From: Aeromonas veronii
Lineage (GTDB): Bacteria; Pseudomonadota; Gammaproteobacteria; Enterobacterales; Aeromonadaceae
DNA length: 64,000 bases
Assembly (NCBI RefSeq): GCF_040215105.1
Contig: NZ_CP157875.1
Coordinates: 2,843,501 to 2,907,500 of the forward strand
Direction: 5' to 3'
Under the pieces are notes generated by a model. It was not told the origin of the DNA, ran no database searches, and was given only the letters and a program-made list of their open reading frames with translations. The position numbers and the translations under genes were made by a program. Below, in pieces: positions 12,393-20,968 of the stretch. Position 1 is the stretch's first letter. Every line of letters begins with the position of its first letter.

Positions 12393-12826
12393 GGCGCAGC
12401 CACCCGGGTGAAGCTGATGGCGGGGCAACTGGGAGCAAACCCCTGGGTCAGGGTCAGCGACTGGGGGCGATAGCTCAGGTGGTACTGGCCCGGCAGCGAC
12501 AGATCATAGACCTGGGTCAGATCCGCATCCGCCTGGTTGCGCTGATTGGCCCCGAGAATGAAGAAGTCGTCGGGCCCCGGAGCGCCGCGTTTGGCCAGCG
12601 GCCCCCGGTAGGCAATCGGGTTCTCCTCGAGACGCAGGTCGATGGCATCGGCGAACCAGCCCTCGAAGGGGGTGAACCAGCTCAATACCTCGATGGGCCC
12701 CTCCCCCTGGTTGGTCAAGGTCATCACCAGCGGCAGGGGTTCGTTCACCGCGCTCTCGGCCTTGACCGACAGCTCGCACTGCAGGGGGGTCGCCAGGGCG
12801 AGGGTGGTGATCAAGAGTGTCATCAT
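12389..12826 (-). CDS. Secreted stand-alone homologue of the M35 protease propeptide
   Basis: 145 residues with a short hydrophobic N-terminus (MMTLLITTLALATP), probably a signal peptide. The rest aligns by eye with residues 23-128 of the neighbouring M35 protease, that is, its propeptide: TLTNQG against TLTNTG, YRGPLAKRGAP against YEGALIKRAAP, YDLSLPGQYHLSYR against YDMSVQGQYHIRYQ. The catalytic domain is absent. The ATG at 12826 sits after GGAGG. A role as inhibitor, folding helper or immunity-like partner of the protease is an inference; it could equally be a decayed duplicate. It lies 41 bp downstream of the protease, behind a terminator. Confidence 0.8.
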   Translation of the reverse strand: MMTLLITTLALATPLQCELSVKAESAVNEPLPLVMTLTNQGEGPIEVLSWFTPFEGWFADAIDLRLEENPIAYRGPLAKRGAPGPDDFFILGANQRNQADADLTQVYDLSLPGQYHLSYRPQSLTLTQGFAPSCPAISFTRVAAP

Positions 12827-12838
12827 GGTGCCTCCATC

Positions 12839-12859
12839 AAAAAGGGGCCTTGCGGCCCC
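12839..12859 (-). terminator. Intrinsic terminator between the M35 protease and its propeptide-like partner
   Basis: On the minus strand, GGGGCC-GCAA-GGCCCC followed by TTTTT, starting 8 nt after the protease stop. The ribosome site of the next gene (GGAGG) begins right after the T-run, so downstream expression depends on read-through or on a promoter I cannot see. Confidence 0.85.
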
Positions 12860-12867
12860 ATCATCCA

Positions 12868-13908
12868 TCAATTTTCGCTCGGGGTGTTCTCGGCGAAATA
12901 CTCGTGGTTGTCGGCGTTGTTGAGCGCCTTTTGCGGATCCGTGCTCGCCAGGTTGCGGGCGTTGCCTTGACCGTAACCCAGATCGTCGGTGCCCGCCACC
13001 GCCGTGAAGTGACTCAACTCATGAACGATGGTGCCGGCACGGGAGTCGGTCCCGTTGACCGGGGCCGTCCAGAAGCTCTTGCACAGATAGACCTTGTAGG
13101 GCTGATCCGGGTAGACGTAGGCGAAGTAGCTCTGCTGGCAGCCGCAGTCGAAGGTGAGCGGCTTGTTGTCGATGGCATCCTTGATCTTGCTAAAATTCGC
13201 CTCGGCCTGGTTCCAGCGGGAGGCATCATAGGCACCGAACCAGCTGCGATAGCGCTGCCCGCTGGGTTTATCCACTGCCAGATAGCTGCTTGAGTTATTG
13301 GTAATGCTGCTGGCTGCATCCAGAGCCGTCAGAATGTTGCTCTTCTGGGTATTGGTACAGCGTCCGGTAAAGCTCACCGAGGCGGTCACCGCCTGGGGCT
13401 CGGCCAACGATGCGGCCCTGGCTTGCAGCCGCTCGTCGCTCACCCCTTCCACCCAGAGGCTGACGGTATTCGATTCACTCCCCTGGGCCTGCTTGGCCTT
13501 GGCGACGCCACTGCCCTGTGCCAGGGTCGGCAGTTGATAACGGATGTGGTACTGGCCCTGGACGCTCATGTCGTAGAGACCGGAGATCTCCGCCTGCAGC
13601 GTCAGGCTCTGGCCAGCCTTGAGCAGTTGGTAGTCCTTGTCGGTCGGGGCAGCCCGCTTGATCAGGGCCCCCTCATAGCCAACCCGCTGGCCGTCACGCT
13701 CCACCACGAACAGGGGGGCATCCTCGCCGCCCGGCAGTTGCCATTTGAGCAGGCGGACGGGCTTGTCGCCGGTGTTGGTCAGCGTCAGGTTGACCCGCAC
13801 GTCCTCGGCGTTGCCCTCCACCAGGGAGAGGCGGGCATCGAGGGCGGCAGCGCAGAGTGGCGAGGCCAGAATACCGGCCAGCAGCAGGGCGATGGGAGTT
13901 GCTTTCAT
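12868..13908 (-). CDS. Secreted aspzincin metalloendopeptidase, M35 family (AsaP1/EprA1-like)
   Basis: A 346-residue pre-pro-enzyme. It has a signal peptide (1-20), a beta-rich propeptide (about 23-172) and a catalytic domain of about 19 kDa from around residue 173. Zinc ligands and catalytic residues are seen in HELSH (296-300) and GTDDLGYG (306-313), the aspzincin signature. Cysteines at 184, 255, 257 and 276 suit disulfides. Close relatives in Aeromonas (AsaP1 in A. salmonicida, EprA1 in A. hydrophila) are extracellular peptidyl-Lys-type endopeptidases and toxins. The next gene downstream repeats the propeptide domain alone. Export is presumably Sec plus type II secretion. Confidence 0.92.
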   Translation of the reverse strand: MKATPIALLLAGILASPLCAAALDARLSLVEGNAEDVRVNLTLTNTGDKPVRLLKWQLPGGEDAPLFVVERDGQRVGYEGALIKRAAPTDKDYQLLKAGQSLTLQAEISGLYDMSVQGQYHIRYQLPTLAQGSGVAKAKQAQGSESNTVSLWVEGVSDERLQARAASLAEPQAVTASVSFTGRCTNTQKSNILTALDAASSITNNSSSYLAVDKPSGQRYRSWFGAYDASRWNQAEANFSKIKDAIDNKPLTFDCGCQQSYFAYVYPDQPYKVYLCKSFWTAPVNGTDSRAGTIVHELSHFTAVAGTDDLGYGQGNARNLASTDPQKALNNADNHEYFAENTPSEN

Positions 13909-14144
13909 CGGATTTCCTCATTCATTGAGTTGCGCCATCAGGCGGTTTGCTTCCTTACTTCATTCGGCCCTCTTTGGGGCCTGTTCACCCTAGAGCAGAA
14001 GTTTTGCGCCACCATCCCTCCATATGGGGGACGACGCCCATCTAAGGGGGGAGCCTCGCCCTCGCCCCCATGCTGCGACAAAAACGGGCCTTCGCGGGGG
14101 CGCCATGGCCTCAACTCGTTAGCCCCTTGCCCACTGCTGCCCAT
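13909..14144. other. Intergenic region upstream of the M35 protease
   Basis: Non-coding as far as I can see; it should contain the protease promoter on the minus strand. Nothing recognisable otherwise. Confidence 0.4.
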
Positions 14145-14168
14145 AAAAAACCCCGGCGCGGGCCGGGG
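14145..14168 (-). terminator. Terminator of the DUF2913 gene
   Basis: Minus-strand CCCCGGC/GCCGGGG hairpin followed by TTTTTT, 28 bp after the stop of the gene at 14196. Confidence 0.9.
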
Positions 14169-14195
14169 TCGATGCAAGGGAAAAACCTCGAGTGA

Positions 14196-14840
14196 TCAGT
14201 CACTGACCCGGGCCAGCAGCGCCAGCGCGCTCTGGGCGTTGTCCGGCACCAGTCGATAGGCCTTGTGATGCTTGACCAGGGTGGTCTTCTTGTTGCCCTG
14301 GCTCAGCAGCAGGCCCTGGGCAAAGGCCGCGGCGGCGAGATGCGCCTCATCCCCGCGCACGTAGAGAGTCAGGGGCTTGACCAGCTCACCACCCTCGATG
14401 TTTTCCTCGTATTCGCGACGCGAGATCACCAGGCTGGATTGACCCTGCCCCTGCAGACGCAGCTTGGCGTCCACCTCCACGTCGGTAAACACTAACCAAC
14501 CCGCCTCCTCCAACTCGGCCAGCAGGGCGGCGAGCCTGGTGCCGAGACCGGCCGGATCCCTCATGGCGCGGCCGTACTGGCAGACGATGCGCTCCAGCAA
14601 TCCTTTCAGATCGGCCCCCGCCCCCAGGGTACGCCCCTGCTGGATCCAGGTCTTCAAATCTTCCATCACCAGCCGGGAGAAGCGCTTTTCCTTGAGCGAA
14701 TCCGCCATCCAGGTGCAGAGGAAGTGGCTCTCCTGGGCCGGGGTGCGCTGGCCGGCTTTCTGCTCGCCGGTGCGGGCCAGTTCGGCCAGGCTCTGGCTGG
14801 CCATGTCGAACAGGGCCTGATTGTAGGTGGGAGTGGTCAT
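14196..14840 (-). CDS. DUF2913 family protein
   Basis: A 214-residue soluble protein with no membrane segment or signal. The N-terminal TYNQALFDMASQSLAEL and the C-terminal LVKHHKAYRLVPDNAQSAL region fit DUF2913, a Vibrio/Aeromonas family without known function. The ATG at 14840 has an AAGGA site upstream; the longer upstream frame (to 14936) lacks one. Monocistronic by its terminator and by the 113-bp gap to the upstream helicase gene. Confidence 0.7.
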   Translation of the reverse strand: MTTPTYNQALFDMASQSLAELARTGEQKAGQRTPAQESHFLCTWMADSLKEKRFSRLVMEDLKTWIQQGRTLGAGADLKGLLERIVCQYGRAMRDPAGLGTRLAALLAELEEAGWLVFTDVEVDAKLRLQGQGQSSLVISRREYEENIEGGELVKPLTLYVRGDEAHLAAAAFAQGLLLSQGNKKTTLVKHHKAYRLVPDNAQSALALLARVSD

Positions 14841-14953
14841 CACGAGTCCTTCAAACAGAGTGCGGGCCAACCGCTGAGTCATCGACAGCACAAAGGCGCC
14901 AGTGGCGCCTTTGAATACCAGGCCCCCGCGAGGCAAGGGGCAACATGCGCGCC

Positions 14954-16249
14954 TTATTTCGGCTGGCGCGGCTTCTTGGCGGCGGCCAGACGCTTGAGAC
15001 GCTGACCCTGCAGCTTGCTCTCGGCCATGGCCTGGGCGGCGGCGTTGTCTTCCCGCTGGGGACGCTTGCCGAAGCGACGGCGCTCCTGCAGTTGCTTGAT
15101 CAGATCGTCACGGCTGCTCACCTCGTAGCCCGGCACCATGATGCGGCGGATCTTCTGGCCGATCAGCGCCTCGATCTCCAGCAGGGTGCGCTCCTCCTCG
15201 CGACTGACGAAGGAGATGGCCATGCCGCTCTTGCCGGCACGGCCGGTACGACCGATACGGTGCACATAATCCTCGGCGAGGAAGGGAAGATCGTAGTTGA
15301 CCACGTATTCGAGATTCGGAATATCCAGACCGCGAGCGGCCACTTCGGTGGCCACCAGCACCCGCAGCTTGCCTTCGGTGAATTCGCGCAGGGCGCGGCG
15401 ACGGCTGCCCTGGGCCTTGTCCCCGTGCACCACGGCGGACTTGATGCCATCCAGGTTCAGCTCGGTCACCAGTTCATCGCAGCTCTCGCGGGTACTGGCG
15501 AACACCAGCACCTGGGGCCAGTTCTGCTTGCCGATGAGCTCGGAGAGCAGCTCGCGCTTGCGCTTCTGCTCCACCGGATAGACGGTGTGGCTGACGGTGT
15601 CGGCGGTGGAGTTCTGCTTGTTGACGCTGACGATCTGCGGTCTGTCCAGCATCAGGTTGGCGAGCTTGCGCACCGCATCGGAGAAGGTGGCGGAGAACAG
15701 CAGGTTCTGGCGCGCCTTGTTGGTGGCTTGAAGGATCTGCTGCACATCGGCGCTAAACCCCATGTCGAGGATGCGATCCGCTTCGTCCAGCACCAGACAC
15801 TCCACCCCGGAGAGGCTCAGGTTGCAGGCGGTGAGGTGCTCGAGCAGACGGCCCGGGGTCGCGACGATGATGTGTGCCCCCGCCTTGAGTTTCTTGGCCT
15901 GCACGTCCTGCTTGCCGCCGCCATAGATGGTCAGCACGCTGATATCCAGGTACTTGGCGAAGTCATTGATGTTGCTCGCCACCTGAGCTGCCAGCTCGCG
16001 GGTCGGGGTCAGGATCAGCACCCGGGCGTTGGAGGGTTGTATCGGTGCCGGGTTGTCCAGCAGGCGCTGCAGGATGGGCAGCGCGAAGGCGGCGGTCTTG
16101 CCGGTGCCGGTCTGGGCGCTGGCCAGCACGTCGCGGCCACGGCGTATGGTCGGGATCGCCTGGCTCTGCACAGGGGTCATCTCCTGATAACCGCAATCTG
16201 AGATAGCGCGCAAAATCTCGGGGGCAAAATCGAACGATTCAAATCTCAT
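14954..16249 (-). CDS. rhlE: DEAD-box ATP-dependent RNA helicase, RhlE-like
   Basis: A 431-residue helicase with the full motif set: Q motif GYQEMTPVQSQAIP, Walker A AQTGTGKT, PTRELA, DEAD in VLDEADRILDMGF, SAT, ARGLD and HRIGRTGRAG. The C-terminal tail is short, Lys/Arg/Gln-rich and basic, as in RhlE-type proteins acting in ribosome assembly or RNA turnover. The ATG at 16249 (MRFESFDFAPEIL) is the family start; a 26-residue upstream extension is unlikely. SrmB-like tails are absent, so RhlE is the best but not certain subfamily. Confidence 0.88.
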   Translation of the reverse strand: MRFESFDFAPEILRAISDCGYQEMTPVQSQAIPTIRRGRDVLASAQTGTGKTAAFALPILQRLLDNPAPIQPSNARVLILTPTRELAAQVASNINDFAKYLDISVLTIYGGGKQDVQAKKLKAGAHIIVATPGRLLEHLTACNLSLSGVECLVLDEADRILDMGFSADVQQILQATNKARQNLLFSATFSDAVRKLANLMLDRPQIVSVNKQNSTADTVSHTVYPVEQKRKRELLSELIGKQNWPQVLVFASTRESCDELVTELNLDGIKSAVVHGDKAQGSRRRALREFTEGKLRVLVATEVAARGLDIPNLEYVVNYDLPFLAEDYVHRIGRTGRAGKSGMAISFVSREEERTLLEIEALIGQKIRRIMVPGYEVSSRDDLIKQLQERRRFGKRPQREDNAAAQAMAESKLQGQRLKRLAAAKKPRQPK

Positions 16250-16510
16250 ATTGGGTTCCTGTGTTCCAGCTGGGTTGTGATTGGCTTGAGTGGATGGATG
16301 GCTCGGCATCGCGAGGCAAGTGGCCACGGACGGCTGGGCCTGACATCAAGTCAGAGTGTGAGCCGGAAATCGCGGGCGCGAAGTGTAACAGATAGACGAG
16401 GAAAATGCCGCCTCAAATGGCCGCTATTTTTACCAGGCGCCTGCCGCGTGCGGGAAGCTGGCGCCAGCAATGCAAAGAGGGCGCCGGCCCCCTCTGCTTG
16501 CATCGGCGGG

Positions 16511-17161
16511 TCAGCGAATGCGGTTGGTCGGGCGCTTGAGCAGACGAAAACCGATGGCGGCGACGGCGATGACGAAGAGGGCTAGCGACGTCACCAGCAG
16601 GCATTTGGTCAGCAGCTCGTGGTGATTGGCCAGGACCGGAGTCGCCATCACGAACTTGCCGATGAGGCTCAACACCAGGGCCCAGAGGAAGGCGCTGGCA
16701 AAGCTGGCCACCATCACCTTGGGCAGATGCAGACGGGAGACCCCCATCAGCATGGGCGTCAGCACCCTGACGAAGGGGATGAAGCGGGAGACGAACATGG
16801 CCCAGAAGCCGTATTTGTCCAGCAGGCGGGAGGCTCTTGGCAGGCTCCCCTCCGGGATCATTCGCTCCACGTGACTCATGAAAGAGGTGCCATGCAGGGC
16901 ATGCCCCTGCAGATAGGCCACCAGACTGCCGAGCCCGGCGGCGAGGGGCATATAGAGGAAGGTCACCTCGGGACCGAGCACCCCCATCCCCACCAGGCCA
17001 CCGGCCAGCAGTACCAGGCTGTCACCCGGCAGGGGCAAAAAGACGAAGGCCGATTCGAGAAAAAGGATCACCACCAGACAGGTGACGAGCAAGCCGATGG
17101 CTTGCATTTGTATAAGCTGTTCAAAATCCTGATGCCATATGGCAAGCAGCATGTCCTGCAT
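16511..17161 (-). CDS. DedA family inner-membrane protein
   Basis: 216 residues with about five hydrophobic segments and the conserved F-x-R-x-x-P-x-x-R core in FVSRFIPFVRVLTPMLMG (about 124-141). An acidic residue lies in the first re-entrant part (FLESAFVFLPLPGDSLVLLAG, about 34-54). DedA/VTT proteins are implicated in phospholipid scrambling and undecaprenyl-phosphate recycling, and support proton-motive-force homeostasis. Which DedA paralogue this is cannot be told from sequence alone. Confidence 0.88.
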   Translation of the reverse strand: MQDMLLAIWHQDFEQLIQMQAIGLLVTCLVVILFLESAFVFLPLPGDSLVLLAGGLVGMGVLGPEVTFLYMPLAAGLGSLVAYLQGHALHGTSFMSHVERMIPEGSLPRASRLLDKYGFWAMFVSRFIPFVRVLTPMLMGVSRLHLPKVMVASFASAFLWALVLSLIGKFVMATPVLANHHELLTKCLLVTSLALFVIAVAAIGFRLLKRPTNRIR

Positions 17162-17498
17162 CCGGTGTGACTCCCATCAACGTACTGCACATCCGTCATG
17201 GAGACCCAAGGGCTCCAGCTGGCCATTCTTCCCTGATAGCAACCCCAACTATCCCTGTGGGAGGCCCGTTATACACCCGCAGAACTGAACAATAAATTAA
17301 TGTCTGCGATTTATGTGGGCTTTTGGCATTCCCGCACAGACATGCCGAGCCAGCACACAAGGGGACGCATGCCGCTGATCCAGCGTGAGATTTGGCAAAG
17401 AATATAGTCAGTTGGCACTGCTGCCCGCTGCCAAGGCGACCAAAAACCATTACAGTGTAAGGACGCCTCATCGGACGAGGATACCCACGGAGCAAGGT
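17162..17498. other. Intergenic region between dedA-like and outer-membrane barrel genes
   Basis: Divergent control region of about 340 bp. No gene or convincing hairpin terminator; promoters for both flanking genes are expected here. Confidence 0.4.
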
Positions 17499-18458
17499 AT
17501 GGCGTTGACCCCATTTTTTGACAGCAAAGCCCTCTCTCTGACCAGCCTGGGGCTGCTCAGTCTCGCGGCCCATGCCGATGATGAATCCCTAGTACAGCGC
17601 CGTGCCAATGCCGTGGTCTCCCTGATGAGCTACACAGTGGTGCCCGACATCACCGCCAGCAACCTGGACATAGGGGGCGGCACGGGGGAAAAATCGGCGC
17701 TGACCATCACCCAGTTCGGGGGCGGCGCCACCATGAGTGCGGAGGTGCCCATCTATCTGGAAGGCACCCTGGGCTACAGTCGCTACGATCCCCAGTTCGT
17801 GTTCAGCGATGGTAACGAGACCCGCACCATTCCCACCAAGTGGAACAGCCTGACCGCCACCGGTGGCATAGGGTGGGACTTCACCCTGCACAAGGACAAA
17901 TGGGGCGGCAACCTGGTGCTGCGCCCCATCGGCAACTTTACCCTGGGTACCTTGGCGAGCGATCTGCGCCTCGGCGCCCTCTTCATCCGGCACAAGACCG
18001 GCAAGAGCCTGGACTTTCTCGATGGTGGCCGACTCAACGTCTATGGCCTCGGGGGGGCCCTGATGCTGGACTATGAGCTCTTCTCCAAGCCGCAGGACAT
18101 CGACGTGGAGCTGCGCTACTCCTACCAGCATCTGCAGAGTTTTTCCGGCACCAGTCCCAGCGTCAAAGGGCAGGCCGAGGCGGAAAACCTGGGACTCTAT
18201 CTGCGCCGCCGCGCCCCCATGTGGGACTGGACCCTGCTTGACCGCCCCCTGCGCTACGTGCTGGAAGGGGCTCGCACCGAATACCTGGGAGAGCAGCGGG
18301 GACTGCTCGGCTTCAACAGCCTCAACTCCTTGGGGCTTGGGCTCGAACTCGATAGCAGCAAATACGATATCTTCGTGACTCGCACCCGCCTGGTGGCTCG
18401 CTATATGTTCAGCAACAACACCCACGGTTACTCCGTTGGCTTGGCGATGAGCTTCTGA
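17499..18458 (+). CDS. Solitary autotransporter-like outer-membrane beta-barrel protein
   Basis: 319 residues. The start ATG at 17499 follows GGAG and gives a weak signal sequence (ALSLTSLGLLSLAAHAD) with cleavage after AHA. The remainder is alternating amphipathic strands rich in Tyr, Gly and Leu, ending in a terminal Phe (AMSF), the outer-membrane insertion signal. It resembles the Vibrio/Aeromonas 'solitary outer membrane autotransporter beta-barrel' family (Omp_AT, PF11557): a barrel with no passenger domain. Function unknown. Confidence 0.75.
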   Translation: MALTPFFDSKALSLTSLGLLSLAAHADDESLVQRRANAVVSLMSYTVVPDITASNLDIGGGTGEKSALTITQFGGGATMSAEVPIYLEGTLGYSRYDPQFVFSDGNETRTIPTKWNSLTATGGIGWDFTLHKDKWGGNLVLRPIGNFTLGTLASDLRLGALFIRHKTGKSLDFLDGGRLNVYGLGGALMLDYELFSKPQDIDVELRYSYQHLQSFSGTSPSVKGQAEAENLGLYLRRRAPMWDWTLLDRPLRYVLEGARTEYLGEQRGLLGFNSLNSLGLGLELDSSKYDIFVTRTRLVARYMFSNNTHGYSVGLAMSF

Positions 18459-18912
18459 TGTATCCCAAAAAACGCCACATTAATTAATCAACATGTAGTG
18501 ATGTTTATTTGCCACGTCATTGATGTATGCAACATATAAGTATTGAAATATACTCATCTAAATCATCACTCAGAATAAAACGGTAATATTTCTTATCGCC
18601 GCCGATTATATTTCAGCTCGGTGCGACAGTGTTGTTCACATTCACGAAACCATCTCACCAAACGGCAATGAATATCAATTAAAGCGATTGATTAAAAATC
18701 AATAAATACTAAAAAACCAACAAACAACCGTATGGAATATATATTTACCCCTCTCCTTTCCTTTATTCTCTTTATGCCACAGCTCTGCTAGATTTCGCCC
18801 TCAACGGGGCACATTCAACGCTTATCGAGCCACTCCCTTGAACTCAACACATTGATTGCCGAGTCAATGCACCGAGCCCTGTTGTCCCTTGTCGCTTTAT
18901 TGAGGTTAATTC
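18459..18912. other. AT-rich intergenic region
   Basis: About 450 bp, very AT-rich from 18470 to 18780, with no coding frame of note. It is the upstream region of the exported-protein gene at 18913 (AGGTTAATTC before the ATG). No known RNA motif recognised. Confidence 0.45.
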
Positions 18913-19428
18913 ATGAAAAATGCTCTCATCGCCTTGTCCGTTTTGGCCATGGCTGGCTTTGTCCAGGCTCAGGTCCCAGATTTCAATGCCAGCTGCCCCG
19001 GCAATATCCAGGCGGCAGCCAATGCAGGCGTCGTCACCATCAACGGCAAAAAAGCCGCCCTGACCAAATTCAGCCCCAGCTACTACGAGGCGAAATCCGG
19101 CAAAACCACCCTATCTATCACCACCGAGGGGGAACTGGCCATCAGTTACGCCATCGCGCACGGCCCCAATGGCATCTGCCAGGCCGAGGCCACCAACGCA
19201 ACGCCTGCGGTTTACAACGGTAGCAAAGCAGAAAGTAAGCCAGCGGAAGCCGCCTGCCTCAAGGCCGTCGCCAAGAAAAGCGGCGTCGCCCAGAGCAAGC
19301 TGATCGTCGATTACGTCTCCTTCTCCCAGGCCGCTACCGGCGTCGATATCAAAGCCCCCAATGATGCCAAACTGTGGCGCTGCGTCAGCGACAGCAAGGG
19401 GCATGTTCAGGGCCTGAGCCAGGGCTGA
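18913..19428 (+). CDS. Small exported protein of unknown function
   Basis: 171 residues with a clear Sec signal peptide (MKNALIALSVLAMAGFVQA, cut before QVPDF). The mature domain has four Cys (in SCPGN, GICQAE, AACLK, WRCVS) that could form two disulfides. I do not recognise the family. It is followed by its own terminator and is probably monocistronic. A lysozyme-inhibitor-like role was considered, but the diagnostic motif is not visible. Confidence 0.75.
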   Translation: MKNALIALSVLAMAGFVQAQVPDFNASCPGNIQAAANAGVVTINGKKAALTKFSPSYYEAKSGKTTLSITTEGELAISYAIAHGPNGICQAEATNATPAVYNGSKAESKPAEAACLKAVAKKSGVAQSKLIVDYVSFSQAATGVDIKAPNDAKLWRCVSDSKGHVQGLSQG

Positions 19429-19485
19429 GCTCAGTCACCAGCCTGGCACCACGCCGTCAAACATGACGTAAGACTTCATACTTCG

Positions 19486-19509
19486 AAGCCCCGCCCAGGG
19501 GCTTTTTTT
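19486..19509 (+). terminator. Terminator of the exported-protein gene
   Basis: AGCCCC/GGGGCT hairpin followed by seven T, about 58 bp after the stop at 19428. Confidence 0.9.
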
Positions 19510-19647
19510 ACCGAAGGCGACTCTCCCCCATTGCCCGCCTGCAGAACCTCTTCTGCCCCTTCCATGATCCCAGCCGGGCCTGACCTTAACTGGCAAGGGC
19601 GACCACTGGCGCCCTTGCGATATCACTGACTGAATGACTCCATATGA

Positions 19648-20814
19648 TCACTGGATAGTCGCCAGCTTGCGCACGCAGGCTTGTTCCCTGTCATCCACCC
19701 GCTTGGCAAACCAGGCGGTGGTGAGGTTGCGGGTGATCTTGGGGCTCTTGAGCTGGATCCCGGGCAATATGGCCCTCGGCAGACGGGTGCCGGCCTGCTT
19801 GTCCGCCAGGGTGAAAACCCTGCTGTAGAGATCCGTCTTGGCAAACTTCTCGCTGTCCCCCAGTCGCAGGCTCTGGCGAATGGCGTTCTGGCTCATGCTG
19901 AGGCGGCTCGCGATGCTGTAGACCGCGAGCTCCGTGTTGCCAGGCTTGTCGGAGTCATAGCGGATGAGATCCCCATCCAGCGCCAGGGTCTTGCCACTCA
20001 CCCGGCTGACGGCGGCCTGGAAGGCGGCATTGCGACTCGCGTACCAGCCGGCATTGAAGTCGGCGAAGCGATAGAGGGTGTCCGGGTAGTCGGCGGGATA
20101 ACCGAAGATATGCCTGGTGCCAAACCAGATGCCCCCACGACGGCTGAACACCTCGTGACGGATGGACTCCTTGACCGGATAGGGATAACCACGGGCATTG
20201 GCCTCGGCAAACGCGATGCTGACCTGCATGGGGCCGCCGGTGTGCACAGGGTTGAGGTTGCCAAACAGGGTCTTGCCCATGGGCACTGTGCCTATCATGT
20301 CCTCGAAGATCTCGCTCATCTCCCGCTCGGTGCGCAACTTGTCGATGCGCTCGGCATAAGACTTGCCCGTGGGGGACTTGATGCTGAGGGCCGAGCGCAC
20401 CACGAACTCCGGGATAAGCAGCTTGCCGGCCCGCCGGTTGATCTCCTTCCAGGCAATCTTGCCAAGACCGGGGACCACGGGGTCGGCCTGATAGGTCGCC
20501 TCCTGCTCCGCCACCGCCAGCACGCTGCAGACATTGTGATCGCTCACCGTGATGTTCTGGGTCGAGAGGGCCGTCACCACGTCGTTGGCCCAGCCCTGCT
20601 TGTCCGGTACCTGGCGCGGCAGGAAGCGCACGATGCGGTTTTTCATGTCAGCAGGCTGACGGGGCTGCATGGCCTTGGGTTGTTTGGCAATGGCGGCGGC
20701 CTCTTTCGCGGGGACGCCAGGTTCGCTGGCACAGCCTGCCAGCAGGGCGGCCAACAAGAGGGACAAGGCAACAAGCGAGTGGGCCGAGCCCAGCGGTCGG
20801 GGAGAAAGTGTCAT
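19648..20814 (-). CDS. DUF1615 family lipoprotein
   Basis: 388 residues with a lipoprotein signal peptide ending in the lipobox LLAGC (from the ATG at 20814). The body fits DUF1615: conserved runs include VCSVLAVAEQEATYQADP, with an acidic pair reminiscent of a lytic-transglycosylase fold, and GRGYPYP-like segments. Probably a periplasm-facing envelope lipoprotein; the biochemical role is unknown. The upstream in-frame extension to 20889 is less likely because it would bury the signal. Confidence 0.8.
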   Translation of the reverse strand: MTLSPRPLGSAHSLVALSLLLAALLAGCASEPGVPAKEAAAIAKQPKAMQPRQPADMKNRIVRFLPRQVPDKQGWANDVVTALSTQNITVSDHNVCSVLAVAEQEATYQADPVVPGLGKIAWKEINRRAGKLLIPEFVVRSALSIKSPTGKSYAERIDKLRTEREMSEIFEDMIGTVPMGKTLFGNLNPVHTGGPMQVSIAFAEANARGYPYPVKESIRHEVFSRRGGIWFGTRHIFGYPADYPDTLYRFADFNAGWYASRNAAFQAAVSRVSGKTLALDGDLIRYDSDKPGNTELAVYSIASRLSMSQNAIRQSLRLGDSEKFAKTDLYSRVFTLADKQAGTRLPRAILPGIQLKSPKITRNLTTAWFAKRVDDREQACVRKLATIQ

Positions 20815-20968
20815 GAAGGCTTCCGGTGAGCAGAAGGGGTCGGGTCCCTCATCCCGGATGAGGGGCCCCGAACGCAAACAGGCGGTCATTGTAGTGGATT
20901 GGGAAAAGGATCAGAAGGCGCGCATTCATGCGACCCTGTGGGGATGAGCACCGCAGAATGCCGTTTTC

